Below, in pieces: positions 36,547 through 44,776 of a DNA stretch of 64,000 nucleotides. Both the position numbers and the translations under genes were made by a program. Position 1 is the stretch's first letter; each line of letters starts with the position of its first letter. The notes under the pieces are model-generated. The model saw only the letters and a program-made list of their open reading frames with translations, did not search any database and had not been told where the DNA came from. The stretch is from contig NZ_LMRA01000006.1 in NCBI RefSeq assembly GCF_001424705.1, forward strand, positions 1 through 64,000, in the 5' to 3' direction. The DNA comes from Methylobacterium sp. Leaf465 (GTDB lineage Bacteria > Pseudomonadota > Alphaproteobacteria > Rhizobiales > Beijerinckiaceae).

Positions 36547-37391
36547 AGCGCCGCCGGGCTGCCCCGAAGGAGCGCCCGGGTGACGCCGCCGAAGAAGAAC
36601 TCCCGGATGGGGGAATGCCGGTAGGCGCCGGCCACGATCAGGTCGGCCCCGAGCATCCGCGCCCGGTCGCACAGCGTCTCCGCGATGCCGTCCGCCACCG
36701 GCAGGTCGACGACCGTGACGGCCACGCCGTGGCGCGCCAGATGGGGGGCGAACTCGGCGCCCGGCACGGCGGCATGGAGGTCCTCCGGGTCGGCGACGCA
36801 GACGATCTCCACCACCTCGGCCGCGCGCAGGAACGGCAGCGCGTCGTTGGCCGCCCGCGCCGCCTGCGCGCTGCCGTCCCAGGCCACGACGATCCGCTGC
36901 GCGGAGAAGGCCTCGATGCCCGGCGGCACGGCGATGACGGGGCGTCCGCTGATGAACAGGGCCTTCTCGACGATCTCGCGGTCGATGTCGTAGGTCCGGG
37001 AGCCCGCGTCGAGGACCGTCAGGTCGTGCAGGCGCGCCTGCCTCGCGAGCCGGCCCACGATCTCCGGGAAGGGCAGGCTCGGCGTCTCGACCGTGCAGAT
37101 CACGCCCGCCTGCGCCGCATCCCCGGCCACGCGGTCCGCGACGGAGCGGGCCAGCGCATCGAGGCGCCGGTCGATGGCGGCCACGCCGTCGAGGTCGAAC
37201 GCGCCGAGCCAGGCATCGTCGCCGGTCAGCCGCCACGAGGCCGACTGGACCGTCAGGTGGGCGCCCGCGGCTCTCGCGAGGGTCAGCCCGTAGCCGATGG
37301 CGGCGGAGGCCTCCGGGCGGTCGGATTCGATGGCGGTCCCGACGAGGATGTCGCGGATGGCAGAGAGCGGCGAAGGAACGGCCTGGGACAT
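36531..37391 (-). CDS. Tandem-domain universal stress protein
   Basis: A 286-residue protein with two UspA folds. The first (about 1-140) starts IRDILVGTAIES. The second (about 155-286) has IVVAWDGSAQAARA and ends with the ATP-binding G-A-Y-x-H-S-x-x-R-E-F-F-F-G-G-V-T motif. It probably binds ATP and aids survival under energy or oxygen stress. A TTGA-N6-TCAA site lies 56 bp upstream of the start, suggesting FNR/FixK control. Confidence 0.9.
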   Translation of the reverse strand: MSQAVPSPLSAIRDILVGTAIESDRPEASAAIGYGLTLARAAGAHLTVQSASWRLTGDDAWLGAFDLDGVAAIDRRLDALARSVADRVAGDAAQAGVICTVETPSLPFPEIVGRLARQARLHDLTVLDAGSRTYDIDREIVEKALFISGRPVIAVPPGIEAFSAQRIVVAWDGSAQAARAANDALPFLRAAEVVEIVCVADPEDLHAAVPGAEFAPHLARHGVAVTVVDLPVADGIAETLCDRARMLGADLIVAGAYRHSPIREFFFGGVTRALLRGSPAALFLAH

Positions 37392-37772
37392 CGTTCGTCT
37401 CCCGATTGAGCCGCCCTCAGCCTCGGCCGGTTTCGAACGATCCGCCTTGATCCACCTCAAGTCATCGCGCAGGCCCGATCCCGGCGAACGCGGCCGGGCG
37501 GGATTTCCACTGCGTGCCGCGAAGACGAGACGCACCACCACGGACCCGGGAAGGCCTGGGATGCGCGGGACAGCCCGCCCCTGCGATGACGTCCCGACCC
37601 GGGAGCTTTCCGGCAGGACGTCCCCGACGGCGCCCGCCCTCGGCGAGATGCGCCGATGCCTCGGACGTTCGCCCGGCGGCTCGATCCCCCATGCGGCGAC
37701 CGGCCGGCCCGGGGCGGACGATCCGGGCCGCGTCAGACCCGATCCGCCCCATCTCGCCGCGGGACCGACCGC
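37392..37772. other. Intergenic region without a gene (381 bp)
   Basis: Lies between the universal stress protein start (37391) and the end of phnE (37773). Apart from the FNR-type site at 37447, it shows no open frame with a ribosome site, no terminator with a T-run and no repeat. Confidence 0.5.
37447..37460. promoter_or_regulatory. Candidate FNR/FixK box upstream of the universal stress protein gene
   Basis: TTGA-TCCACC-TCAA keeps the invariant TTGA-N6-TCAA core of Crp/Fnr-type sites; against TTGAT-N4-ATCAA it has one mismatch. It is centred about 62 bp before the ATG at 37391, compatible with a class II activator position. Universal stress genes in Rhizobiales are often FixK/FNR targets. 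Confidence 0.5.
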
Positions 37773-38624
37773 CTAGCGCGCGGCCCCGCCGATCAGGGCC
37801 CGGCGCAGGCGTCCCGAGACGGCGTCGATGAGGGCCACGGTCACCAGGATCATCAGGATCAGGAAGGCGACCTGGCGCAGTTCGAGGACGCGGATCAGCT
37901 CGCTGAGATACTGGCCGATGCCGCCCGCGCCGACGATGCCGATGATGGTGGCCGAGCGGGTGTTCGATTCGAAGAAGTACAGCACCTGGCTGCCGAGCAC
38001 CGGCAGCACCGCCGGGATCAGCCCGAAGCGGATGCGGTGCAGCGCGGTGCCGCCGGAGGCGGAGACGCCCTCGCCGGCCTTGGCGTCGGCGGTCTCCACC
38101 GCCTCGGAGAACAGCTTGCCCAGCGCCCCGACATCCGCGCACGCGATGGCGAGCGCCCCGGCGAAGGGGCCGAGCCCGACGACGTTGATCCAGATCAGGG
38201 CCCAGATCAGCACGTCGACGGAGCGCATCACGTCGAGGCCGCGCCGGACGGTGAAGTGCACGAAGGGGTTCGGCACCACGGTGCGGGCGGCCAGGAACGC
38301 CACCGGAAAGGCCACGAGCGCGGCCGTCAGCGTGCCGATGAAGGCGATGCCGAGGGTCTCGGCCAGCGCCTGGAGGAAGGCGAAGGCCCGGCCGCCGGTC
38401 TCGGGCGGCCACATCAGCAGGCTGAACTCGCCGAGGCGGCCGAGGCCGGCCAGCAGGCGCGCGCCGGAGACATCGAGGCGCACCAGGGCGTAGGCCGCCA
38501 GGGCGGCGAGGCCGGCCAGCGCCAGGACCGCCAGGAGGCGCCCCCGCCAGGCCGGTCGGAAGCTGTCGGGAAAGCGCCGGCGCAGGGCGGCGATCTCGGC
38601 CGGGGTCGGGTCGGGGCCGGTCAT
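37773..38624 (-). CDS. phnE: Phosphonate ABC transporter permease PhnE (second copy)
   Basis: A 283-residue membrane protein with about six helices and the permease-ATPase contact (EAA) loop in VSASGGTALHRIRFGLIPAVLPVLGSQVLYFFE. IGIVGAGGIGQYLSELIRVLELRQV is the PhnE C-terminal signature. The start overlaps the upstream phnE stop (ATGA). With the sister permease it should form a heterodimeric channel. Confidence 0.93.
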   Translation of the reverse strand: MTGPDPTPAEIAALRRRFPDSFRPAWRGRLLAVLALAGLAALAAYALVRLDVSGARLLAGLGRLGEFSLLMWPPETGGRAFAFLQALAETLGIAFIGTLTAALVAFPVAFLAARTVVPNPFVHFTVRRGLDVMRSVDVLIWALIWINVVGLGPFAGALAIACADVGALGKLFSEAVETADAKAGEGVSASGGTALHRIRFGLIPAVLPVLGSQVLYFFESNTRSATIIGIVGAGGIGQYLSELIRVLELRQVAFLILMILVTVALIDAVSGRLRRALIGGAAR

Positions 38625-39499
38625 CGCAGGCCCCCGAGCAGCCCGTGGCGCAGGCGCTCGGTGCCGAGGTCGATCGCCATCACGGTGAGGATGATCAGGA
38701 CCAGGATGGCGCTGACGTCGGCGTAGTAGAAGTTGCGGATCGCCACGAGGAGCTCCTGTCCGATGCCGCCGGCGCCGACGAAGCCCATGACGCCGGCACC
38801 CCGCACGTTGATCTCGAAGCGCAGCAGCCCGTAGGAGACGAAGTTCGACAGCACCTGCGGCAGCACGGCGAAGCGCAGGGTCTCGATCCGCCCGGCCCCG
38901 GCGGCGGTGAGGCTCTCCACCGGCCGCATGTCGATGTTCTCGACGACCTCCGAGAACAGCTTGCCGAGCGCCCCCGTGCTGTGGATCGCCAGGGCCAGCA
39001 CGCCCACCATCGGCCCGAGGCCGAAGGCTATGACGAAGAGCAGCGCGAACACGATCTCGGGCACGGTGCGGCAGAATTCGAGCCCGCGCCGCACCAGGAT
39101 GCAGGCCGTCCGGCTGCCCGTCACGTTGGCGGCGGCGGAGAAGCACAGGAGGACGCCGCCGATCGCCCCCAGGAGGGTGCCGAGATAGGCCATCAGCAGG
39201 GTCTCCCCCAGGAGCCCCAGCCATTTCGGCCCGCCCCAGTACCATTCGGCCAGGTCCCCCGGCAGGTTCGCCCAGGTCAGGGGTGGCAGGATCTGGACGA
39301 TGTAGTCGGTGAAGCGGCCGAGATGGGTCGCCAGCACCCAGGGGCGCACCTCCGCGGCCCAGGCGGCGAGCCCGGTGAGGACGACGAGCCCGGCGAGGCC
39401 CGCCCAGGTCCGGCGCCGGGTCGCGGCGACGGCGGCGTCGTAGGCCCCCGCCAGGGCGGCGGCCCGGTCCGGGGGCAGGGGCGCGATCCGCTCAGGCAT
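38621..39499 (-). CDS. phnE: Phosphonate ABC transporter permease PhnE (first copy)
   Basis: A 292-residue permease with an N-terminal cytoplasmic stretch, a long first periplasmic loop and about six helices. EAA loop LTAAGAGRIETLRFAVLPQVLSNFVSYGLLRFE and MGFVGAGGIGQELLVAIRNFYY match PhnE. The ATG at 39499 is used; an in-frame ATG at 39529 lacks homology. Lies 48 bp after phnD. Confidence 0.93.
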   Translation of the reverse strand: MPERIAPLPPDRAAALAGAYDAAVAATRRRTWAGLAGLVVLTGLAAWAAEVRPWVLATHLGRFTDYIVQILPPLTWANLPGDLAEWYWGGPKWLGLLGETLLMAYLGTLLGAIGGVLLCFSAAANVTGSRTACILVRRGLEFCRTVPEIVFALLFVIAFGLGPMVGVLALAIHSTGALGKLFSEVVENIDMRPVESLTAAGAGRIETLRFAVLPQVLSNFVSYGLLRFEINVRGAGVMGFVGAGGIGQELLVAIRNFYYADVSAILVLIILTVMAIDLGTERLRHGLLGGLR

Positions 39500-39547
39500 C
39501 GGTCGTCCCCGGCGCGCCCCCGCGCCCACGGCTCGTGACGGGTCCGG

Positions 39548-40474
39548 TCAAGATTTGCGGCGCTGGTCGTCGTTGAACTTCAGCATCTCGATGATCGGCT
39601 GGTAGTCCTTCAGGGTCACGGGGGTGAGGCCCTGGTCCTTGCCGTCCGAGAGCCGGTCGAAGGCCGCCTTGTCGGCCGTGGGCATCGCCACCAGGGCCTC
39701 GCGGATCTTCGCCTTGAGGGCGTCGGGCAGGCTCGACAGCATGGCGAAGGGCCCCTCGGGCAGGAAGTCGGACTTGAACACCACGCGGAAATCGGCCTGG
39801 CTCATCGGCGTGCCGTCGGGCTTCTTCAGCATGCCCTTGGCGGCCATGCGGGTGACCATGGTGTCGGTGTCGGTGTTGTAGAGGTTGGCCGCCGCGTCCA
39901 CGGTGCCCTGCACCAGGGCGAGGACCGCGTTCTCGTGGCTGCCGGCATAGACGGTCTTGCCGAAGACCGTGTCGACCGGGTAGCCGGCCTTGTTCAGGAA
40001 GAAGCGCGGCGCCTGGTTGCCGGAGGTGGAGTTCGGGTCGACCAGGGCCAGGTTCTTGCCCTTGAGGTCCTCGATCGTCTTGTAGGGGCTGTCGGCGCGC
40101 ACGTAGACCACCGAATAGTAGCCCGAGGCGCCGGTGTTGTGGCGCTGGTTGACGATGGGCTCGACCTTGACGCCGGTCATCACCGCGCGGGCGAAGGAGG
40201 CGGGGCCGTAGAAGGCGAGCTGGGCGTTGCCGGCACGCTGGCTCTCGATCACGGCGGCGTAGTCGTTGGCGATGCGCAGCTTGACCGGCACCCCGAGGGC
40301 CTTCGACAGGTAGGCGGTCATCGGCGCGTAGCGATCGGTGGTGCCCGACGCGTTCTCGGCCGGGATCACCGCCAGGGTCAGCTCCGGATAGGCCGCACTC
40401 CAGTCCTGGGCGGCGGCGGGCGCGGCGAGGAGGGCGAGCGCGAGGGCTCCGGCGAGGGATCGGCGGGTCAGCAT
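39548..40474 (-). CDS. phnD: Phosphonate-binding periplasmic protein
   Basis: A 308-residue binding protein. Signal peptide 1-22 (cleavage near AAA-QD). AVIPAENASGTTDRYAPMTAYLSKALG, AFYGPASFARA, LVDPNSTSGNQAPRFFL and YAGSHENAVLALVQGTVDAAANLYNTD are classic PhnD, which binds organophosphonates for PhnC/PhnE. Confidence 0.96.
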   Translation of the reverse strand: MLTRRSLAGALALALLAAPAAAQDWSAAYPELTLAVIPAENASGTTDRYAPMTAYLSKALGVPVKLRIANDYAAVIESQRAGNAQLAFYGPASFARAVMTGVKVEPIVNQRHNTGASGYYSVVYVRADSPYKTIEDLKGKNLALVDPNSTSGNQAPRFFLNKAGYPVDTVFGKTVYAGSHENAVLALVQGTVDAAANLYNTDTDTMVTRMAAKGMLKKPDGTPMSQADFRVVFKSDFLPEGPFAMLSSLPDALKAKIREALVAMPTADKAAFDRLSDGKDQGLTPVTLKDYQPIIEMLKFNDDQRRKS

Positions 40475-40504
40475 GGGAAACTCCCGGATGGAGGGTTTCA
40501 GGAC

Positions 40505-41299
40505 TCAGGCGACGAGGGCGGCGGGGTAGGGCGCGCGGCGCGCGGGCGCGTCCATGACCTCGCCCGCCTCCAGCCCGTAGAGCTGGCGGGCGACGTCCTC
40601 GGTGAGGTCGGCGGGGGCGCCGTCGAACACGAGGCGGCCGTCGGCGAGGCCGACGAGGCGGTCGCAATAGGTGCGGGCCAGATCCAGGGAGTGCAGGTTG
40701 CACAGGACCGTGATGCCGTGGCGCCGGTTGGCCTCGGCCAGGGCGTCCATGACGATGCGGGTGTTGCGCGGGTCGAGGGAGGCCACGGGCTCGTCGGCCA
40801 GGATCAGGTCGGGGGCCTGCATCATCGCCCGCGCGATGGCGACGCGCTGCTGCTGGCCGCCGGAGAGCTGGTCGGCCCGGTGCCCGGCGAAGTCGCCCAT
40901 GCCGAAGCCGTCGAGGGCGGCCAGGGCCAGGGCGCGCTCGCCCTCGGACCAGAGCTTGAGCAGCGCGCGGTGCCGGGGCACCTCCGAGAGCCGGCCCATC
41001 AGGACGTTGCTGAGCACGTCGAGGCGGCCGACGAGGTGGAACTGCTGGAAGATCATGGCGCAGCGCGCCCGCCAGCGCCGCAGGTCCCGCCCGCGCAGGG
41101 CCGTGACGTCGAGGCCGTCGAACAGGATGCGGCCGCCCGTCGGCTCGGCGAGGCGGTTGATCATCCGCAGCAGGGTCGACTTGCCGGCGCCCGAGCGCCC
41201 GATCACGCCGACGAAGCGGCCGCGGGGGATGGCGAGGGAGACGCGCTCCACAGCGCGGCGGTCGCCGTAACGGCGCGTCAGATCTTCGAGGATCAGCAT
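40505..41299 (-). CDS. phnC: Phosphonate ABC transporter ATP-binding protein
   Basis: A 264-residue ATPase. Walker [41 protein letters not shown] (PhnC pattern), signature [17 protein letters not shown] and Walker [14 protein letters not shown]. First gene of the phnCDEE operon, directly behind the Pho box at 41346. Confidence 0.96.
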   Translation of the reverse strand: MLILEDLTRRYGDRRAVERVSLAIPRGRFVGVIGRSGAGKSTLLRMINRLAEPTGGRILFDGLDVTALRGRDLRRWRARCAMIFQQFHLVGRLDVLSNVLMGRLSEVPRHRALLKLWSEGERALALAALDGFGMGDFAGHRADQLSGGQQQRVAIARAMMQAPDLILADEPVASLDPRNTRIVMDALAEANRRHGITVLCNLHSLDLARTYCDRLVGLADGRLVFDGAPADLTEDVARQLYGLEAGEVMDAPARRAPYPAALVA

Positions 41300-41345
41300 G
41301 CGGGTATCCGGCGCTTCACGATGAACGCCGGTAAACCCGCGGGGC

Positions 41346-41363
41346 ACGACAGGATCATGACAG
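41346..41363 (-). promoter_or_regulatory. Pho box (PhoB site) upstream of phnC
   Basis: Read on the minus strand: CTGTCAT-GATC-CTGTCGT. Two 7-bp half-sites with 4-bp spacing match the PhoB consensus at 13 of 14 positions. It ends 46 bp before the phnC start and lies in the 92-bp gap after the hexapeptide transferase gene, so phnC has its own phosphate-controlled promoter. Confidence 0.87.
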
Positions 41364-41391
41364 TTGTTCGGCTAATCGAGAGCCGGAAGTC

Positions 41392-42021
41392 TCAGGCCTC
41401 TGCTTCGTAGCGCTCCAGGAACGCGTCGATCGACAGGGCGCGGAAGTCCGGCAGGGCGCGGCGCAGGCGGGCGTGGTCCCAATCCCACCAGGCCAGGGCC
41501 AGCAGGCGCTCGGCGATCGCCTCGGGGAAGCGGCGGCGCACGACCCGGCCCGGATTGCCGACCACGACGGTGTAGGGCGCGACATCCCGCGTCACGATCG
41601 TGCCGGCGCCCACCACCGCCCCGGTGCCGATGGTGCGCCCGGCCAGGATGACGGCGCCGTGGCCGATCCAGACGTCGTGGCCGATGCGGACGGGCAGGGC
41701 CCGGCGCCGGGCGAAGAAGGCGGGCTCGTCCCGCTCCTCCCCCGGCCAGTAGGCGCCGGCCCGGTAGGTGAAGTGGGATTGCGAGGCCCGCTCCATCGGG
41801 TGGTTGCCGGGGTTGATCCGCACGTGGGAGGCGATGGAGCAGAACTTGCCGATGGTGGTGTGGTTCGCCTGCCCGTCCTCGACGATGTACGTGTAATCGT
41901 CGAGATGCGTCTCGCTGAGGCGCGTGCGCGCGCCGACCTCGGTGTAGCGCCCGAGGCGGCACGCCGAGAGCTCGGCGGTCGGGTGGACGGCCGGTTCGAG
42001 GCCGAGGCGATCGGAGACCAT
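41392..42021 (-). CDS. Phosphonate-cluster hexapeptide-repeat acetyltransferase
   Basis: A 209-residue left-handed beta-helix protein of the xenobiotic-acetyltransferase type. TTIGKFCSIASHVRINPGNHPMERAS, the active-site region HDVWIGHGAVILAGRTIGTGAVVGAGTIVTRDV and AWWDWDHARLRRALPDF match the phn-associated transferase family. It may do the job of PhnO (aminophosphonate N-acetylation), which is absent here. Starts 12 bp after the DUF1045 gene on the same strand. Confidence 0.85.
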   Translation of the reverse strand: MVSDRLGLEPAVHPTAELSACRLGRYTEVGARTRLSETHLDDYTYIVEDGQANHTTIGKFCSIASHVRINPGNHPMERASQSHFTYRAGAYWPGEERDEPAFFARRRALPVRIGHDVWIGHGAVILAGRTIGTGAVVGAGTIVTRDVAPYTVVVGNPGRVVRRRFPEAIAERLLALAWWDWDHARLRRALPDFRALSIDAFLERYEAEA

Positions 42022-42033
42022 CGGGCGATCCTG

Positions 42034-42699
42034 TCAGGCGGGGAAGGGGAGGCGGCGCAGGAGGCGGAACGGGCCCGCGCCGTCCTGGACGACCACGCTC
42101 ACCGCATCGACCGTCAGGTCGGGCAGGCCCGCGGCGGCGGCGGCCAGCAGGGGCAGGGCGGTCGCCCCGTCCTCCGGCCCGAGGGGGCCGGTGAGCGTCA
42201 TGTGGAAGCGGAAGGCCTCGAAGACGTGCGGATAGCCCCAGCGCTCCAGCAGCGCCCGGCCGCGGGGATCGAGGCGCTCGGGGCGGCGGCGGGCCCGCTC
42301 GGCGGGCGTGAGGGGCGCGCGCAGGGGATCGAGGGCCGCGACGCACTCGGCGGCGAGGAGGCCGAGGGCGGCCGGGGGGGCAACCGGCACCAGGGCGGCG
42401 AAGGCCCCGAGGGCGGCGACCCGCAGGGGGCCGACGGGCAGGGGGCTCCGGTGCGCGGCCAGGGCCTCGGCCGCCGCGAGGAGATCGGCCTCGGTGGCGC
42501 CGGGGGCGAGGCGCATCGGCGCCTTCAGGGTGGCGTGGAAGCCGTAGGTGCGCGGCTCGGCGGTGTGGGCGGCCAGGATCGCCCGGAGCGCCTCCGGGCC
42601 GGGCGCCGGGCCGGGACCGAGGATCGCCTCGCCGAAGGCGGCCAGGGCCGAGCCGGGGGCGGGCGTGAAGTACAGGGCGTATCGGGCGGGTCGGTCCAA
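42034..42699 (-). CDS. DUF1045 phosphonate-metabolism protein (2H phosphoesterase fold)
   Basis: A 221-residue protein with the two His-x-Thr motifs of 2H phosphoesterases: FHATLKAPMRL (about 50) and FHMTLTGPLGP (about 175). This is the DUF1045 family found in C-P lyase clusters. No phnP is visible here, so it may open the ribosyl 1,2-cyclic phosphate made by PhnJ (inference). The start is uncertain: TTG at 42699 (family-like DRPARYALYF) is preferred over ATG at 42780, which adds 27 unconserved residues. Confidence 0.82.
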   Translation of the reverse strand: MDRPARYALYFTPAPGSALAAFGEAILGPGPAPGPEALRAILAAHTAEPRTYGFHATLKAPMRLAPGATEADLLAAAEALAAHRSPLPVGPLRVAALGAFAALVPVAPPAALGLLAAECVAALDPLRAPLTPAERARRRPERLDPRGRALLERWGYPHVFEAFRFHMTLTGPLGPEDGATALPLLAAAAAGLPDLTVDAVSVVVQDGAGPFRLLRRLPFPA

Positions 42700-42791
42700 C
42701 GGGGTCGTGTCCTGGCGGCACGCGAGGGGCGGGGTGGGCCGCACGGGATGCGCCCGCGCGCGAGGTGCCGAAGCGCGCATACCACGGGCGC

Positions 42792-42809
42792 CCGACGCCG
42801 ATATGACAG
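42792..42809 (-). promoter_or_regulatory. Degenerate Pho-box-like site upstream of the DUF1045 gene
   Basis: On the minus strand: CTGTCAT-ATCG-GCGTCGG. The first half-site is perfect; the second keeps only the GTC core. A promoter here would start transcription near 42775, downstream of the ATG at 42780, which favours the 42699 start. Confidence 0.35.
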
Positions 42810-42839
42810 GCTGGGCGCCGTCCGAGGCGCGATGAGGCG

Positions 42840-43742
42840 ATGGCCGTGTCCGCGCGCAGGCACAGACAGATCCGGACCCTGACCCCGCCCTCCCTTGCCC
42901 TGGCGGCCGCCCTGCTGGTGGCCGGCGGGGCCGGCGCGCAGGCCGCGGGGGAGGCGCCCACGCGCCGCTTCACGGCCGCCTACGGCCTGAGCTTCCTGAA
43001 CCTGCCGGCGGGCGAGGCGAGCCTCGCGGTCGAGCGGGCGGACGCCCGCTACGCCCTCGAGCTCGAGGCGGGCCTGCGCGGCCTCGCCGGCTTCTTCTTC
43101 GACGGGGCCGGCAAGGCCACCGTCGCGGGGTCGACGAATCGCGCCGGCGCGGTCACCGCCACCTTCCGGATCGACAGCCGCTACGGCGGCAAGCCGATCG
43201 CGGTGGAACTCGACCTCGCCGGCGGGCGCGTGCGCAGCGCCAGCGTCGCGCCGCCCCCGACCCCGCGCGACGACCGGGTCCCGGTGGCGCCGGAGGACAG
43301 GGTCGGCGTGGTCGACCCCCTGACCATGCTGACGATTCCCCTCGGGACCGCTCCCCTGGACCCCGGCCTGTGCGACCGGCGCATCCCGGTCTTCGACGGG
43401 GCGAGCCGGGCCGACCTCGTGCTGTCGCGGGGCAGCCTCGCCACGGTGACGGAGGGCGCCTATCGCGGCCCCGCCCTCGACTGCCGGGTGCGCTGGGTGC
43501 CGATCTCCGGGCACCGCTCCGGCGGGAGCAACGTCCGCCGCATGGCCGCCAACGACGACATGCGGGTGCGCTTCGCCCCGATCCTCGACGGGGCGCTGTT
43601 GCTGCCGCTGTCGATCACGATCGCCACCGGCTGGGGCTCGGTGCACATCGAGGCGACCCGCTGGGGCGGGGCGCCGCCGGCCGGCCCGGACGCCCCGGCG
43701 GCGAGGCCCGGGGTGACCGTGCGGCTGCCCAACGCCCGCTAG
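42840..43742 (+). CDS. DUF3108 exported protein
   Basis: A 300-residue protein with an N-terminal hydrophobic signal (about 15-38, cleavage near AQA-AG). FTAAYGLSFLNLPAGEASLAVERADARYALELEAGLRGL and the HRSGGSNVRRM and ATGWGSVHIEATRW regions match DUF3108, periplasmic beta-rich proteins of unknown function common in Rhizobiales. Divergent from the DUF1045 gene. Confidence 0.85.
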   Translation: MAVSARRHRQIRTLTPPSLALAAALLVAGGAGAQAAGEAPTRRFTAAYGLSFLNLPAGEASLAVERADARYALELEAGLRGLAGFFFDGAGKATVAGSTNRAGAVTATFRIDSRYGGKPIAVELDLAGGRVRSASVAPPPTPRDDRVPVAPEDRVGVVDPLTMLTIPLGTAPLDPGLCDRRIPVFDGASRADLVLSRGSLATVTEGAYRGPALDCRVRWVPISGHRSGGSNVRRMAANDDMRVRFAPILDGALLLPLSITIATGWGSVHIEATRWGGAPPAGPDAPAARPGVTVRLPNAR

Positions 43743-43858
43743 CTGGGGCGTGGCTGGGACCGGCCCCGGCGACGACCTCGTGCCGCCCCGCACGCCGGCG
43801 GTGGAACGCCCGTTCCCCCGCCGCGTTCGCCCCGCGACGCAGCACAGGAGACGCCAGC

Positions 43859-44077
43859 ATGCCCAATGCGATGATCCACGACATCTTCAGCGGCACCCCG
43901 AACCTCACCACCACGGAGCGCGCCGTCTCGGTGGTGCTCGGCCTCGGCATCGCCGCCGCCGCCGCGCAGCCGCGCCCGAACAAGTGGCTCAGCCTCGCGG
44001 CCCTCGTGGTCGGCGCCGGCCTCGCCATCCGCGGCGCCACCGGCCACTGCGCCGTCAAGGCCGCCACCGAGGCCTGA
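43859..44077 (+). CDS. DUF2892 (YgaP-like) small membrane protein
   Basis: A 72-residue protein with two short hydrophobic segments: NLTTTERAVSVVLGLGIAAAAA, then KWLSLAALVVGAGLAIRGATGHCAV. The single Cys in GHCAV is typical of DUF2892, the membrane part of YgaP-type rhodanese proteins, here without the rhodanese domain. CAGGAGACG precedes the ATG. Confidence 0.8.
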   Translation: MPNAMIHDIFSGTPNLTTTERAVSVVLGLGIAAAAAQPRPNKWLSLAALVVGAGLAIRGATGHCAVKAATEA

Positions 44078-44133
44078 CCGGCCCCGCGCCCGGTGCCCAC
44101 GGCATCGGGCGGATCGCGACCGGACACGAAAAA

Positions 44134-44156
44134 GGGGCGCCTCGGTGAGGCGCCCC
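44134..44156. terminator. Bidirectional rho-independent terminator
   Basis: A perfect 10-bp stem GGGGCGCCTC/GAGGCGCCCC with loop GGT. On the minus strand it is followed by TTTTT, which ends the gene at 44188-44454; on the plus side by a weaker T-containing stretch. Sits between convergent genes. Confidence 0.85.
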
Positions 44157-44187
44157 GTCTCGTTTCGGGCTTCGGACGTCGCTGGCC

Positions 44188-44454
44188 TTACAGCGTGGTG
44201 GTCGAGCGGCGGCCCTGGATGAAGCCGTAGATCGCCAGCACGACGATGGCGCCGACGACGGCGCCGATCAGGCCCGCGCCCTGGTTCGGACCGTACCAGC
44301 CCAGCGCCTGGCCGAGGAAGGTGGCGACGAAGGCGCCGACGATGCCGAGGATCGTGGTCAGGATGAAGCCGCCGGGCTCGTTGCTGCCCGGCATGATGAA
44401 CTTGGCGATGACACCGGCCAGAAAGCCGATGATGATGGTCCAGATGATACCCAT
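44188..44454 (-). CDS. GlsB/YeaQ/YmgE-type stress-response membrane protein
   Basis: An 88-residue protein of three hydrophobic, Gly-rich segments: MGIIWTIIIGFLAGVIAKFIMPG, GGFILTTILGIVGAFVATFLG, AGLIGAVVGAIVVLAIYGFI. This is the transglycosylase-associated family often induced by general stress. GAGGAT precedes the ATG at 44454. A near-consensus EcfG promoter lies upstream. Confidence 0.9.
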   Translation of the reverse strand: MGIIWTIIIGFLAGVIAKFIMPGSNEPGGFILTTILGIVGAFVATFLGQALGWYGPNQGAGLIGAVVGAIVVLAIYGFIQGRRSTTTL

Positions 44455-44776
44455 GAGCTGATCCTCGAACTTGGCCGAACCCTCTGGGTCGGACGTCACT
44501 GGCGGCAGGGGCCGGCTTTCGAGCCTTGGCCTTGGCGCATGGGGTGAGAACGCCGCACCCGCGGGATGAGTTGCGCCGCACGACGGGACTTTGTCACGTG
44601 GACGGAAACGCCGATCCGGCGCGGCCGGTTCGCCGCGCGCGCCGGGCGCGGGGGGCCTTTACGTTCGGGTCCCCGACGCGGCACAACGCTTGCCCCGAGC
44701 CGGGATGCCAAGGGGGCATTCCAGGGGTGCCCCGCGGCATCCCGCGGCCGACACGCGAGAGGCACGTATCCCCGCC
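44455..44776. other. Divergent intergenic region without a gene (322 bp)
   Basis: Between the stress membrane protein gene (start 44454) and ridA (start 44777). It holds the EcfG-like promoter at 44549-44574 on the minus strand. No other clear element or reading frame with a ribosome site is visible. Confidence 0.45.
44549..44574 (-). promoter_or_regulatory. EcfG (general stress sigma) promoter candidate
   Basis: Read on the minus strand: GCAAC-N17-CGTT, against the alphaproteobacterial EcfG consensus GGAAC-N16/17-CGTT (one mismatch). It ends 94 bp upstream of the GlsB-type gene, a family repeatedly found in EcfG regulons. Confidence 0.4.

Noticed and set aside
33388-37391. YgiQ, DUF1993 and universal stress genes as new phosphonate genes
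   Set aside because: They only lie between the two phn blocks, on mixed strands, with no shared regulatory site or domain logic.
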